Numbered from the stretch's first letter, positions 20,670 through 33,590 are shown. The stretch is 64,000 nucleotides of DNA from Fonsecaea monophora (GCF_001642475.1 NW_019173934.1:186001-250000), one strand, 5' to 3'. The notes: generated from the sequence alone by a model not told the origin. Made by a program: numbers and translations.

Positions 20670-22054
20670 GGTGTTTATAGAGAAGTGGCGAGATTGTGAT
20701 GTCGGGAGGTTTGTAACTGAGTGAAGATGGAGGAAGAAAGACCAACAAACGACGACGATCGTGCAGCGAAGTCCCTGCTTTATGTTCAAGTCACTCTACA
20801 TGGCTCACGTTGATCCTTCGTCCACCAACTTGGGGTTCCTTTAACGTCCGAGGCGGACCCCATAAGCCAGGTACAGATATTCTAGTGTCCCTGCGTGGCG
20901 TGAACCCCCGACTAGGTCTAGCAGGAAAGCATAGAGATTGGCCAGGAAACCAGGTTGAGCCTGGGATAGGACGGTCGAGGTAGAGACGTTATGCGTTAAG
21001 CATATAGAACCCACGAGCCGTGATCCGGGAGGCGATTTTCTCTGGCAATTTCACATTCGCCTGCCATGGTCGTCCACTCAGATGTATACCTAATCTATCG
21101 AATCGACCAAAGGGAACAAGGAGCCAGGGAGCCTCTCTTGCCACAAGCGGCCATTTCGCCAAGGTGGTTTTTGTTTTCTGTCTGATCGGGAGCCCGGAAA
21201 GGGCCAGTCTTATCTCTCCTTCCTGATCGGTTTGCTCTCTGCGAATGAGCGGGCGATTATCAATGGAATCCTTGAAAGGGAAATCCTGCATATGAGAAAG
21301 GGACACGCGGTGAAAGCACCTCCAACCCCCAGCCGCGTTTCTTTGTCCGGGTTCCACTCCTTGGTATGGGGGAAGCCGAGCCTGTCGGGAAACCAAGCCC
21401 TGCAGGTTTAGCTTAAATGGGCTTGATTAGCTTAATTTGTCGGACCAGTAGGAAGGAATGAGGAGAATAGTGGTGTTGGCCCTCGGGATAGACGACTATC
21501 TTCTCGCTTGCTTGTTTGAGCACCCATCTCGTATTCTGCACTTCATCTGCATTTTACTCGTATCTGGGCTCGAAATCTGTGCCCGTTGCACTAGATTGGC
21601 GGAAAGCGGCTGGAAGGAGCCTTGTGAGATAACAGGAGGCTTCATCTCGTCGCACGAGGTATCACGGTAGGGGAGAGAGAGACCCGAGTTCGTGGTTGAG
21701 ATTGTCGATTCTCCTACCGGGGAGTCGCCGGCTCGGCGTGCGGGTGTTTCGAGGCTTTGACATGCTATCAACCCTAGCCCTGGTGATAAGGGCACGTGTG
21801 ACGCGGGAGTTCGAGGAAAGTATCTTGAGTGTTGGGATGCATAATTGCAGCTGATGTCGTGGGCGTGGATGAAGAAGGAAATGAATGGAGATGAGGCCAA
21901 GTTTGAGTCTCTGAACCAACATGTGACACTCCCTTGCCACATACCCCTTTACTGAGGGTCTCAAGGCTCTGTTATGTACATGCGAAGAGAGAATCTTATG
22001 AGCAAGTAGATACGTATGTAGACAGACGACGCATTAATCGCCCAAATTCCAGCT
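20670..22054. other. Gene-free interval upstream of the UNC93-like gene
   Basis: The first few hundred bases should hold the UNC93-like promoter, and the last part the 3' end of the deacetylase gene. Open frames at 20989-21396 and 21496-21942 (minus) show no domain. Nothing else is recognised. Confidence 0.4.
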
Positions 22055-23027
22055 TCACAAGTCGACGCCTCCATTCACCGTGACCCCCGGCAGCTCGCCA
22101 TCCCTGAACTGTCTTGCCATTTCCTCAAATGTCACCCACTCCACGCCCTCGTGGCTGTTGATATACTCAATCAGCTCCTCCTGCATCAGGATCACCTGTG
22201 CTTTGCCCGTCACTTGAGGATGACAGGAGATGGGGAAGATGAACGAGTCGTATTCGCGATAGTAAAAGTCAAACTGTCGCTTCCACAGCTTCAGCACGAC
22301 GTCCGGATCAACAAAGCCCTGCCCGACAATCTGGCCCACGTTGAGGGGCGGCCAGTCGTCCAGATGCCAGTTGGCGGGGATCTCGATGATCTTGGACGGC
22401 TGCAGCGCCGTCATGGGCTTCATCCAATGCTCGGCCTTCATCTTGAGGTTGATCTCGGTCACGCTGTTCTTGTGCGGGAGCCAGTACGGTTGACAGTCGT
22501 GGTGCATGTGCGAATGGTCGTAGAGGATCCCGGCCTCCTCGAGGATCTCGACCGTCTTGGCTGACGGCGTCCAGGCTGGCGCCGTCCATCCTCGGGGTTT
22601 CTTGCCCGTGAACTTGGTCATGACATCGATGCATTTAGCCAGAATGTCGCGTTCTTGTTCCTCAGAGACATCCGAGACAAACTCATGGGTGTAACCATGC
22701 ATGCCACTTTGTTCTTTCGTGTCAGGACTCTATTGGAGACGTAAAACGAAAAGGTGTCTTGGGAAATCCTTACATTTCATGCCCAGCATCGCGGACTTTT
22801 GCCAGTTGCTCGGGAAAGGATTCGAGAGTATGGCAGGGCGTGAAAAAGGTCGCCTTGATATTGTACTTTTCAAAGAGCTTCAAGACACGATCAAGGCCGA
22901 CCGTAGCACCAAACACACCACGAGACATGTTGGTCCTATCCGTGCAGCAACCTCCCTCGCGAGGCATCATCCAGGCGCTGACGGCATCGACGTCGAAACC
23001 GTAGCCACAAAGTACCTTTTTCCCCAT
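22055..23027 (-). CDS. NodB-type polysaccharide deacetylase family protein
   Basis: Exons 23027-22774 and 22706-22055 over a 67-nt intron give 301 aa. The chain opens with MGKKVLCGYGFDVDAVSAW, placing the metal-site Asp pair at D12 and D14. The two metal-binding histidines are in MHGYTHE (H88 and H92), formed just after the splice junction. KATFFTPCHTLESFPEQLAKVRDAGHE and YREYDSFIFPISCHPQVTGK are the other expected blocks. The family removes acetyl or related groups from carbohydrates or acts on cyclic amides (allantoinase PuuE-type), using a bound metal. There is no signal peptide, so it is probably cytosolic and may act on a small molecule, not on cell-wall chitin. Confidence 0.88.
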
Positions 23028-26018
23028 GTCGAGTGTTATATGTGATCAGTCTTTATGTTAGGAACAGGTGGTTTCGAAATGAGGAAGTCAACAAAGGAGC
23101 TAAAGAGTATCTGTTCTCGATGCTTTAAATCGCCCAAGCACAAGTAGGTTCGCTCGTGTCTCAAAGATATCAGTATCGCCCAAACCCCAATTGGGACTAT
23201 TCCTTCGGGCTATTACTTCTCTCCTGCCCAATCCGTCTTTGTGAGAGCGCCCCGAGGTAGACGCATTCCTGTTGATAATGGCGACCAGCGCGCCTAAACT
23301 CTAACCGAACGAGATCCCTGGAGCGAGTCGGGATGGGCTTGTCAAAGGACGTAAACACGTACAAAATATGCATAATTCCCCCTCATTCGGTGTCAATGGC
23401 ACGTGGTGCAGAGTGGAGCCGATTAGGGCGACGCTCGTATTTTAATCTCTGGACCAAAGATGAAGAAGCCTTACAAAGACGTCGTGGTGGAGAAGGCCAA
23501 GGCACCTTTGTCTGAGCTAGGGACAACGTCAGCTCGCTTACATCTACAAGTATTGCTACGTAGGTCTGCAAGTCCTCGTAGATGCGGTCACTCTCCGGGC
23601 ACCATCCCCCAGCGACCTTTAAAGACTGTGAAGCACTCAATGGAGAGAGACACAGAAAGTCTTCCATGTACACTTCCATCCCCTTCGGATCAATTTGGCC
23701 AGAATCCTCGACAGTTGACAGAGGCGAATCTATTCAAAGAGATAGACACAAGAAGTTGTATACCAGTGTTCATCGACCGATTGCGCCAATTTTCGGGTCT
23801 GCCGATAAAGCAGTTATCTTTGTCGGTGTCCTAGCGGCACTCCCCCTTCCTCCCAAGCAGAATGGCGCAGCGTTGCTCAAGCACATGCCTCACTGAAACA
23901 GGTTCACATGAATCAAGAGTAGGCTTTTGGTTGCTTTGGCAAAAGACTTGAAACGCTATCATATGGCCAGCACACCTTTTTCCCGTGATTCGGCGATTAA
24001 GATATTATGCCGATGATGTGGTTGGAGATAGGCGTTGGCGATCCTATCTTTGCACTCTGCGGTAGATCACCGCCACAATCTCAATTCCCTTCGCCCTGGG
24101 CCCACGTCGCCCTTCCGTCCCTTTTCTTCTATCAGCATGGTTGAATACACATGCACTTGGGTTGAAGTTCTGTGCGACCCCAAGAATCGAGTTTTTTTCT
24201 GGCCATCTTTGGCATTGCTTGCCTGCTGAGAAGTGAGTCCCCAAAATCAAAAACCTTTTGTGTCTCCGCCTGGACAAAGTCTAGGCGTCGCCGCGACAAA
24301 TACTACTTGGCCCTTGCAGTACGAGCTCAGTTGAGCAGATTCGCCATTCCAGCCGCATCCGTTGTGAAAAGTTGGTGGTATTGGCCCTCCCAAGTCTCGC
24401 TCAACGGCGCATCCCCAAGATCCAGGCACTGAATGACAGGAAGAATGGCACAATTCCCCTCATGTGCATTGCCATAGCCAATTCCTCGGATCTGCTCCAT
24501 TGTTATCGACCCCAAAGTCGACCCTAACAAATATACCACCCGCGATCGAGGCAGCCAGCCGAGTCTCCTTTCCACATTAAGAAGAAGTCCTATATCAGAG
24601 CCGACCGACCGACCGGCCCAGCGCATCGAGATACTTGCATACTTGGTTGATGATCTTTGCAGACTCTTCTGGCTAACTACCTAGCTAGCTAACGGGCCAT
24701 GCAACCATGCATCGGGATTCCCAGGCCACCACCTCCACCGCTACGAAGGATCAAGAGCGTTAGGTTCCATTCATATGCAGAGCCGGATGGAATCTTCGAG
24801 CTGTCTGTCGAGGTGAGAGAGAGTGAGAAAGACTTTCATGATCAAAACAAAAAAAACACACACTATTGACACGGTTGAGAAGTGGGAGGCTGCAGATGTC
24901 AGAAATGTAAAATGTGCTTGCGAACAGGTCTTCTCCAAGATGGCATCGAGATACCTAGGTAGGTACATAGGCATGCATAGATATGTACCTGAGTAGGTAG
25001 GTATGGTACACACACACACACAGTGTCCAGCGTCAAACACAAAACAAACAAAGCCACATTTGCTGCCTTGTGAATCAATCAATCAATCAATCAGCTTCGG
25101 AGGGGCGGCGGTCATGACTCACGACTCACGCACGCTACTCGACGGAACAGAAATCGTCAATTAACTAGATGTCTCTGGGACGAATTTCTCCTCTAAACAG
25201 ATAGATACGAGGCACCTCGTAATAATTATTACTCGGAAACGATCAAATCTTCGCAGCGAAAAGGGTGTGGGGTCAAATCTGGAAGACAAATCGACGCTAG
25301 CTATTTTGGGAATTCCGTGCAGGGGTGCCTCGGAATTCAACGTGTCCGGGATTCGGAATATCTTTCCAAGATTTCCCTGTGCTTGGAGAGCAAGAGGGTC
25401 ACCGAGGGTTTATCCTCTGCCAGAGTAGCTTATCCTCGGTTCCCGTACCTGGTACGAATGAAGCTCCAAGATTCGGTTCGTGCAAAGGTCAACAGCTCCA
25501 TCAAGATACCATAGCTAGGTCAATATTGAATGTTTTGTGGCCATTTCTCCCGACCGATATATATACGTTTCACGAGTGGCAGAGACCATTCGCTTTGAGC
25601 ACACGCACCTAAAGATATTTGTGAATCGCTACTAGTGCAACCTCCCAATCACGCCTATAGCTTCCAGGTATTAACTAAGCTGCTTCATGTCAGTGAGTCA
25701 TCTTCTTTCCTCAGCCCAGAGGAACGCCGATTATTAGATTCAAAGTCTTGTGCCCCCCAAAGGACCAGTGGGTGCTGTCCAAGTTCCCTCCTCTGGCCCG
25801 TCCTGATCGTATCTATGTCGTCCGACCATCAAACTCCTAGATCCAACTCTTTGATGCTCAGTCCAAGTATCGAGAGATTCCACCACTCTATCTGTTTGTT
25901 TGGTATAAAACATTCAGACGCTCAACGCCCGAGATTCTTTTGTGACGCATCAAATAATAACGCTTCTCGCTGGGTACCGTTGTGCCCCGAAACCCTGTAT
26001 CGACAGACCTCAGCAAGG
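23028..26018. other. 3-kb gene-free interval
   Basis: No supported gene is present. I see an AATC tetranucleotide run (about 25074-25092), a CA run (25009-25022) and TAGGTAGGTA-type stretches near 24955-25002, the last being common in ascomycete intergenic DNA. Open frames reach about 160 codons (25635-26126, plus) without family likeness, and that one overlaps the end of the next gene on the other strand. Confidence 0.45.
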
Positions 26019-28217
26019 TCAAATGGCTGTAATACCGGAATAACCGTACATCTGTGTGTTGTTATGCATGACATGCCCAGGAGCAGGAGGCACATAATTG
26101 CCTTGGTACGGCGGATTCTGTGCTGAAAAATCGGCATTTTGGTACAATGGGTTGACAATGCCGCTAGGGTATTTGGCACGAGGGGGTGTTGCGTTGGGCG
26201 TGGCCGAAGTGCCTGAAGGTCTTGAGGGTGCGTAGTACGTAGAGGCCGAGCTCACGGTATCATAGTCTTGAGCATTACTGGTCCAGCCCCATTTCTCCCT
26301 CAGTTCATCGTGGATCGAGTCGACACGCCAGCCTGTTTCCTTTTTGATGCGGTCGAAGATCTGCAGCACCTCTTCCTGTTCCCGTCGGATGGTGAGGTTC
26401 TCGCCAGCCACGGCTAGACACCGAATAGAAGCTGATGCCACCCCTCGGTCTTTGACATGGGCCACAATGCCACAGATTTGTCGTGAATGGTGGAGCCTCA
26501 TGTCCTGCATCTCCTCTGCCTTTTGTGGGTGCATGCTGGCCAAAGGATGAACTGAACCAAGCAGTGCCATGGCCGTATGATAGAATAACCTCGCGACGAT
26601 GGTTGCCCTCTTGATGAACCACACTTCAGGGAACGCACTCTTGGATGCCGTCAACTGAGGTGGAACGTATGCAAGAGCATGCATTGTGGGTGGCACGCAC
26701 TCATGCCAGCGGTCACAGAAGAACTTCAGGCCCAGCCACTGTTTGTTTCGCTGGTGCAAGCGCATCTGTTCTGCATGTACGCTGCTGTCGTTGTACCGCC
26801 GCTGAGCTTCTGATCTGAAATTGGTGATCTTGGATAATATCCATAACATTCTGTGTGCCCAATCTTCTTCGTGTCCGGGGACAAGCTGGGGGGTCATGGC
26901 AATGTCAATACCCCAAGTATCGGGATCCCACGCCACGGCCCAGTTGAAATGCAAGCAGCTAAACAGTTCCAGCCCGACATTCAACCAGAAACAAGCCGCC
27001 CCGATGCCCGTTGATGTGGCGTCCCACCGACACTCCTTGATGAGGGCACGGGCCCCGGCGATATGGTTCATGCGCTGCAGAGCTTTCTCCGACATGACTT
27101 CGTAGACATTGAGAATGGTGGCTGTAGTGGCGCACAGCACACTATCTCGATCTGGATTCTGTAGTGCCTTCAGCAGTAGTTGCGTTGCACTGTTGTAGTA
27201 GTTTAATGCATGCTCTTCTGGGTAGATTGGGTTGACCAACGTGAGGTGTCGGACCCCACAAGCCAACAGGGCATACTTCAACATGGGTTCCTTCAATGCT
27301 TGGAAGGGAATGAGACGTGAGAAGTGCTTCTCAGCGTCCATCGAGTCCATCCACAGGCCCACTTCTTCCACGTAGACTTGCATGTACAGGACCTCGTTCC
27401 GGTCCTCCAGGCGAGGGGAACCTTGTTCGTGGTCGATGGATGTAAGCATGGTCTGTTGGTGGTAAGACTGCCTCATTGCCTGAGTCGCATCTGTGTAAGC
27501 TCCCATGGTATTCGCTGTGTCATCATAAGCTTGTGCAGTGGAGTTGGAGTACATGGCTTGTGCCGTCTCGGGATAGGAATGAGAAAAGGATTGATGAGCT
27601 GAAAGCTGCTGGTGAGAGATGGTTTGAGCTGCAATCTGACTGTAGTCGTAGGTTACACTCGACACGTCCAATTTTTGCCGCTTGGGCTCCGGTTCAAGGG
27701 AGTGATATTTCTCGAGGCCTCCTTGATACTCAGACGCAATGTCGCGCGAGTCATCTTGGAAAGTGACCTTCCAGTCGCGCGTACGCGGGACTAGATACGG
27801 AGGCTGCTGGCAGTGGATGTCGATGAAGTTGAGGCGCACGCCGCGCTTACATTTTCGATTGGATTTGAGGCAATTCTGACAGTTGGGTAAGGCCTCATCG
27901 CACTTGAGGTGGCGTTCGCGGCACGTCAAACACCCAGTCCTTACCCGTTTCTGTTTCGCCGATTGGACGTTGTCCGACTTGGGTTGTGGAGGAGCCTCGA
28001 GCTCCGTCATGGAGCGAGGGCTGTTCTGGAGGGTCTGGGAGGACGGGGTCGATTTGGTCGACGAGTCTGAGGTCATGGAATACTGATGGTGAAGCGTAAC
28101 ATCTGTGCTTGCGTAGGGAGGGGTCAGGAGGGTGTACGCGGAGGAAAATGTCTTTCCGGGGACTGGGCCTGGAGATAGCTGCGATGTCTGTAACGACAGG
28201 TGATCGTGGTTTGCCAC
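26019..28217 (-). CDS. Zn2Cys6 transcription factor, OefC/Moc3-like
   Basis: A single exon codes 732 aa. Residues 96-123 form a perfect cluster, CLTCRERHLKC followed by C-x2-C-x6-C with spacing x6 before it. The flanks RVRTGCLTCRERHLKCDE and RGVRLNFIDIHCQQPP, with DWKVTFQDDSRDIASEYQGG, strongly recall the conserved regulator group that includes Aspergillus OefC (developmental 'fluffy' phenotype on overexpression) and fission yeast Moc3. That link is from memory and needs an alignment. A Gln/Tyr/Ser-rich linker (about 190-260) precedes the regulatory domain, and the C-terminus is Pro/Asn/Tyr-rich and disordered. The upstream side has several kilobases with no gene, as is usual for developmental regulators with long leaders. 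Confidence 0.85.
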   Translation of the reverse strand: MANHDHLSLQTSQLSPGPVPGKTFSSAYTLLTPPYASTDVTLHHQYSMTSDSSTKSTPSSQTLQNSPRSMTELEAPPQPKSDNVQSAKQKRVRTGCLTCRERHLKCDEALPNCQNCLKSNRKCKRGVRLNFIDIHCQQPPYLVPRTRDWKVTFQDDSRDIASEYQGGLEKYHSLEPEPKRQKLDVSSVTYDYSQIAAQTISHQQLSAHQSFSHSYPETAQAMYSNSTAQAYDDTANTMGAYTDATQAMRQSYHQQTMLTSIDHEQGSPRLEDRNEVLYMQVYVEEVGLWMDSMDAEKHFSRLIPFQALKEPMLKYALLACGVRHLTLVNPIYPEEHALNYYNSATQLLLKALQNPDRDSVLCATTATILNVYEVMSEKALQRMNHIAGARALIKECRWDATSTGIGAACFWLNVGLELFSCLHFNWAVAWDPDTWGIDIAMTPQLVPGHEEDWAHRMLWILSKITNFRSEAQRRYNDSSVHAEQMRLHQRNKQWLGLKFFCDRWHECVPPTMHALAYVPPQLTASKSAFPEVWFIKRATIVARLFYHTAMALLGSVHPLASMHPQKAEEMQDMRLHHSRQICGIVAHVKDRGVASASIRCLAVAGENLTIRREQEEVLQIFDRIKKETGWRVDSIHDELREKWGWTSNAQDYDTVSSASTYYAPSRPSGTSATPNATPPRAKYPSGIVNPLYQNADFSAQNPPYQGNYVPPAPGHVMHNNTQMYGYSGITAI

Positions 28218-31200
28218 GGCGTAGGAGACGCCGGTGAAAGACCTGAGGTCAGCGGCTTCGAATTGACCTGAAGCCGCACGGGGCAGAAGAGAACAATGGT
28301 AGTTATTCGCCAGCTTGAACCGTTGGCCCAGCGGACATGGCCTAGAGTCGGAGTCGGTCAGAGTTGCGCCTGGCTGGGAATGCCGATTCTCAAAGATTCA
28401 GGACTCGTGTTCGTGTTTGTCAGGGCAGGTATTGGTTTGTATAGCGACAGTATGGTTGTGTGTTGATTGTAGGAGGGTAGTCTGTGGACTAATGTGGAAG
28501 TGATCTGTGTGGTCGGGGAAGTCAGTATATGAAACGTTCACGACATGGAAAACCAAGACTCGCGTAGACCGAGATTTGCAGGACCACGACTGTCGCCTGC
28601 AAACCGCACGGGGTTCTGGGAGGGGCGCAGGGTGTATACACACATCCCATCCTCCCTCCAGACGCAGCCTTCTTGTCCTGGCTCTTTTGCGACCGATGAC
28701 GACACGCATGGCCAGCCCACCGTAACTCTTTTCATCTTCCACTCTTTCCTCACTCTTGATAAATGAGATGGAACTTACATTGGGTGCGCAACAGCTTGGT
28801 CAAAAGGGAAATTTGAAGCTCGGGACAGGCCGACGAAGGGCACCTTTTTAAGGAAACAAGATCTGACGAGGTGTTTTCTATAGGAGTTGGGGGTGGTTAT
28901 GCTGGTGGTGGAGTGAGCGATGGTGGTAGTGGGGGGGAGCGGACATGTGGACAATTAAAGAAAGAAAAGGCGCGGGTCCAGACGTTTGATGGAAGATTCG
29001 ATTCGAATTAGATGCGAGAGGTTTGTTGGAAGTATGAATCGAAATGCAACTTGGTACTGCCGTTGCCGTTGCTGGTGGTGGTGGTAGTAGTGGTAGTAGT
29101 AATGCTGCTGGCGCTGGTGCTGGTGTTGGCGCTGGAGGGTCATTTCGCTAGCTGATTCCGGGAGTTTGGCACGCAGGACAATTTAGGTTGTGGCTTTACA
29201 TATTCATTCCTCTTTGCTTTTTTCCATTCTCGCCTGTTTTTTTTTTGGTTTCGTCTCGCAAAAAGAGAAACCGAAAACCTTAGCAGACGCCCATGCAGCA
29301 AATAATTGCTGGGGTGCTGGATCAGCTTAACTGAGACTCCGCCCTAGAAGATACGGAGAAGGCGATGGGGATCGGAAGTGTGATTGGATGGGAGCTGCGG
29401 CTTCAGCAGGGATCATCACCGAGGACCCTGGGCCCTTGTCTTCATTAGCTTAGGCACTTAGGCTAGTCCTGCTGCCCTCGAGAAAATCGACCAGGGGTGG
29501 AGCGAGGGAGGGATGGGGGCGATTGGGGGGACCTTCCAGGGCTGGGCTAGGTGTGGCTTCTAGCTAGTGGCCGGGTAGGTTAGTGGGCTCAGGCTTCGAG
29601 GCTGCCGGGGGAGGCCGATAAATCTACGACTTACATCGCAGTATGAGGTTCTCGTAGGTGACTAGTGGACACTTATGAGTAGCTGGGTAGTTTAGTGCCA
29701 TGAGTGAGTGCTTTGAGTTGGTTTCGTCGTAGGCGTAAGGTACTCGTGCATACTTGGAGGGACTGTACCGAGTATCTATTACTCAGTGACTGACTGTGAC
29801 ACCCCGTCACTCGAGCGGGATTTTCAGGCGGGATTTTCGATCTTTCAGGCATTATGGGCGGCCAATGCCGTGGAAACCCCCTCATTACCGGGGCCTGATT
29901 TCTCTACTCAGGTTTGCATGGGCAGCTGAACAGTGCGCAATACTGACAATTGTTTGCTTCAGAGTTTGGAGTTTCTGGGTGATCGCCGTGGATGATTTGA
30001 TTTCTGTTGGTTTCTGGCTTGGCGTCGACTAGGAGGTGAAAGGGAAATGATTTTCTGCTCTTCAGCACTTGCACCACCAGGTACATCATCATTACCACTA
30101 TCACCCATCAAACAGATTTCAACATCATACGAGTGCGCTCTCATCCTCTCGTCCTCATCAATAACATCATCCGTCGCCCAACCTCCTCCACCTTGACCTC
30201 CACTTCCTCCACTTCCTCCGACTCGTTACACTTCGACCTCACCGAGATCTCGCCCTCTCAAAAACGCAATCAATGCGCCCTCGTCCGCCGTCACCTCTCG
30301 CGCACAAAATGGATCCTGGCTCGTGCAGTTCATCACATCAGAACGTTCTCGACCACGGCGTCCCCTGACGTCTGTGAATCTCATTTGGAAGGAATTAAGA
30401 TGCACCTGTTTGGGGGTCGTGTCATCTGTCGAGCCCCAAATCGGCGAACAGGCCCCCTGCCTCTCGGGCTTCATTCGCTTGCTTTGCTGTTTTCATCCAA
30501 CAACCCCGGGCACAGTCTCCGAGGTCAAGACTGAATCAGCCTATGACTACTCACGCATCGCTTCCGCTCGCTGCAGCTACCTCAGTCCCCCGGAGATCGG
30601 TTTGTGCTGCCAATCTGCAGGCCCATTCCACCTGCTTCCATCCAGCCCAGCTCCTTCGCCCTCGCTGCCTACTTGTAAAGCATTGTCCACATTCGTCCTC
30701 CTCTCTTTGCTCCGACCCAGTGTTAGTTTCTGCGCCCAAGAAACTCTAACCCTCAGTGGCCACTTGGCTACCCGGGGATGTTTTTTGCCCACGCCAAACA
30801 AAGTAGCCATGCGTGCCATGGCCCTGGCCGCCCTCGTCTAAGTTGCCCACATGTGCCAACTCTCCCCTTTCCCATCCCCTCACACCTGACAACCCCCCTG
30901 GCTGCCCCTCCTTTGGCCTTTTGCCAACCCAAGTACGAAGTCCCCATGGCCCAGAGTCTAGATTCATGTGCTGTGGCTTTTTCCAATTACCTAATTCGGC
31001 ACCTCGTCTGCATACATCTTCCTCTCTGGGCCACTGCCCCGGCTGACCTTGCCTTCGGAGTGTCCGAACAAGCAACCCCTTGGACAGCCCTGGATCCCTC
31101 AGCCCGCTCGCCCAGACTTCCTCAGCCGAAAGTCACCTCGTTCTTTGAGATGATTGCTGGCCGGATCAAGACATAGTGTGGCTAGTGTGGCTTGCTCCCA

Positions 31201-32345
31201 CGTGGCAATAGTGCATCGTAGTCGGTTTTCATGCGAGTGATGTGGTGGCTTAATCTGCCGCTGGCTGAGCTGAGACGCCTGGATGTGAATCTCGCCACTT
31301 CTGAAACCTTGCGATGCACCACGCATGAAATCCTTAGTCTGACGCCCGTAAATATAAGGTACCACGGTACATGGCACGTTCCGACAACCCTACGTGTACA
31401 CAATCAGGGGTTAAACAATAGATCCCACAGAAGCCACATGGCCAGATATCCTTGTCAGACCCCTTCCCTCGTCCAAGACTCGTCTTTCTCGCTCGTGCGA
31501 GTCTCGCCATCCCATCTCGGTTGTTACAGTCTCACCATAACCCCCCTTACGCAACTTAAAACTCGGTCAACTCGCGTCGACTCAGTCCTTGCAGCAAGGA
31601 CGGGCTGATGGCTCCGTTTCCCCTCGCTTCCAGAACGAATCGCCTCATGCATGAACGCACCCCCCGTCTAAGGTTCGTCCACGACTTCCACCCGTCCTCG
31701 TAGCGTGATCGTTAGCAAAAAAACGTGGCAGCCTCAACCAGACGGCCGGGTCACATCGCATCAACATCCCACAACCGGTTCCATCGCCCATGCGGGCCGT
31801 AAGTTTCTTTGTAAGAGGACAGGGGCCTGACCGTCCCGACTGATTGTTTTTCGGTGGACTCTAGACTTTTGGCAGGGGGGACACGTTTTACGTGAAGGCA
31901 GGTGATAGTTCAGTGGGTTCTGGTATTGTCGAGACCGGGTGCTAGGGTGTTTGCGCTGCTGTCAATATCACCTCCCGTGGAGCTGCTACGGATTTGGGAC
32001 TGGGACTGGGGGCGGTGGTCAGTGGGCACTGGGTTCAGCGCGCAACTTACTACCTGAAACGCCTTTGCAGCTGAAAAAGCCAAGCGAACAACACACGGCT
32101 CACTCCGTAGTATACCCGAAATCCACATTCCAGAATCCGCAGCGACTTCGCCCGAATTCTTCTCGGGAACATTCGCAGCGCCATTATTGGACACTGGGGG
32201 TCCAGACAGTCCCTCTGGATTCCTCTTGAGTGGTCGGAATGATATTCTCCCGATCAAACCCCTCCTTCCCTCAAACTCCATCTGCCAAATTTTCATTTAT
32301 ATATTATAGCCACCGTTTTTACCCCCAAATGCTCCACACAAACCA
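28218..32345. other. 4.1-kb gene-free interval upstream of the OefC-like regulator
   Basis: No gene with a recognisable product is seen. The first 1-2 kb (28218 to about 29900) is CT/GT-rich with trinucleotide runs (GGTGGTAGT-type near 29080-29110) and may be a long 5' leader and promoter of the minus-strand regulator. From 30.1 to 31.6 kb all three plus frames have medium open stretches that look like composition effects. A short repeat TGTGGCTAGTGTGGCT occurs at 31177-31192. Confidence 0.4.
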
Positions 32346-32435
32346 GCCTGCTTGGCTAAGTGGTACAGCGTCTCACTCGTAGACTTTTCAGTCGTTAGAA
32401 ATGAGAAGATCGCTGGTTCGATTCCAGCGTAGGTC
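32346..32435 (+). tRNA. tRNA-Thr(CGT)-like gene with 19-nt intron, acceptor stem imperfect
   Basis: The T arm is canonical (GCTGG-TTCGATT-CCAGC), the D arm follows GGCTAAGTGGTACAGC, and the anticodon arm is TCTCA-CTCGTA / A-TGAGA once an intron after position 37 (about 32381-32399) is removed. This gives anticodon CGT. The acceptor 5' strand GCCTGCT pairs poorly with GTAGGTC; it would pair well with AGCAGGC, which differs by one missing base and C-to-T changes. It may be a decayed or divergent copy. Confidence 0.6.
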
Positions 32436-33590
32436 CACCCATATTTACAATAGTATATATACCAGTCTCTAACAACTCAGCAGAGCAGGCAAAGCAAAAG
32501 ACCCATTGGGTTTAGATTTTTGTCCCTTTTTTTTTCATCGAGATTTCTCATGTGTCACGCACAAGATCATTCGTTGTTGATAGTATGATTTGAGTCGGTG
32601 TGTTGTCTTTTGCTGCGTAGCTGAAATCTACGCGGAGCTTATCTGAGTGTACCTCGTATAGCTCGTCATATCTATTCCTTTGTGACATAATTGTTCTTCC
32701 TCTTCTTCTCATCCTTTTCTTCCCCCTCTCCTTGATTTTTCTGTTCCTTGCTGTTGGACTGGTTCGCTGTTGAGGTACTTATCCTGGAGTCCGTTCTGGT
32801 TCGACTTGTAATAATTCCAGATGACATTATTCCTTGAACGGCAGCGTGAAAAAGGCCGACCGATGACGCTATTATAAAGTGGAGTGTTTGACTAACTCCC
32901 ACCCTCGCACCAAACCCGAGACAAGTTGAGGATCGGTCCCCACGAAGTGCCCAATCAAGAAGCATGAAAAGCGTTGTCAACATTATCAGTAGTTCTTCAT
33001 TCGTAGTAATAGAAAGTGCTTTGTACTTCGTATATCCCGCGTAATGCTTTGAAACTGCCCGGTTTTTGCGTTGCTCGCCAGCCTGACCACTTGACCATCT
33101 CCGGAAGCGGTCAAAGACATTGCCATCTTTAAAAAAAGGAGATGGTGTCAAATCCGAGGTCAGACTGCACACTTTGCGAAATAACTGGCAGTCAGACCCT
33201 GGCAGACAGAATGCCTCCAAATACACCTCGTATCAAGTGCTCAATGACAATGTAGCGGGCGCTGTACTAGACCTTTCTGTTGACGCAGTTTCCTAGCCAG
33301 GTCATCCTCCTTTTCCAAAAGTGCGAATAGCTTCCATCAAGATTGACGGTGACTTTCAGGTCAACAGCGAACGACTCTTTACGTTGCCAAGAACATATTC
33401 AATGCAGTCAGACCATGTCAATTCAGACGGACACCCGGTGCATCAACCACATCGCACCTTCCCTTTGTGACTGAGGGATACATCAGCCTGCCGACTCTAT
33501 GAATCTGAAATCCACGTTGCAATATCTAACCCAGTCTCAACCCCACCCAACTATGCCAACCTGAATGATCTCACGGCCTGCCCCGCCACC
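32436..33590. other. Gene-free interval upstream of ASA1
   Basis: A minus-strand open frame (32672-33226, 184 codons) ends in a Lys/Glu/Asn-rich tail and has no recognisable domain; I leave it as doubtful. The last few hundred bases are the likely Asa1 promoter. Confidence 0.4.

Noticed and set aside
24955..25092. TAGGTAGGTA, CA and AATC runs as a possible mobile element edge
   Set aside because: They are simple repeats common in ascomycete intergenic DNA, with no terminal repeats, target duplication or transposase nearby.
32672..33226. 184-codon minus-strand frame
   Set aside because: It has no recognisable domain, odd composition and a low-complexity tail; length alone is not enough.
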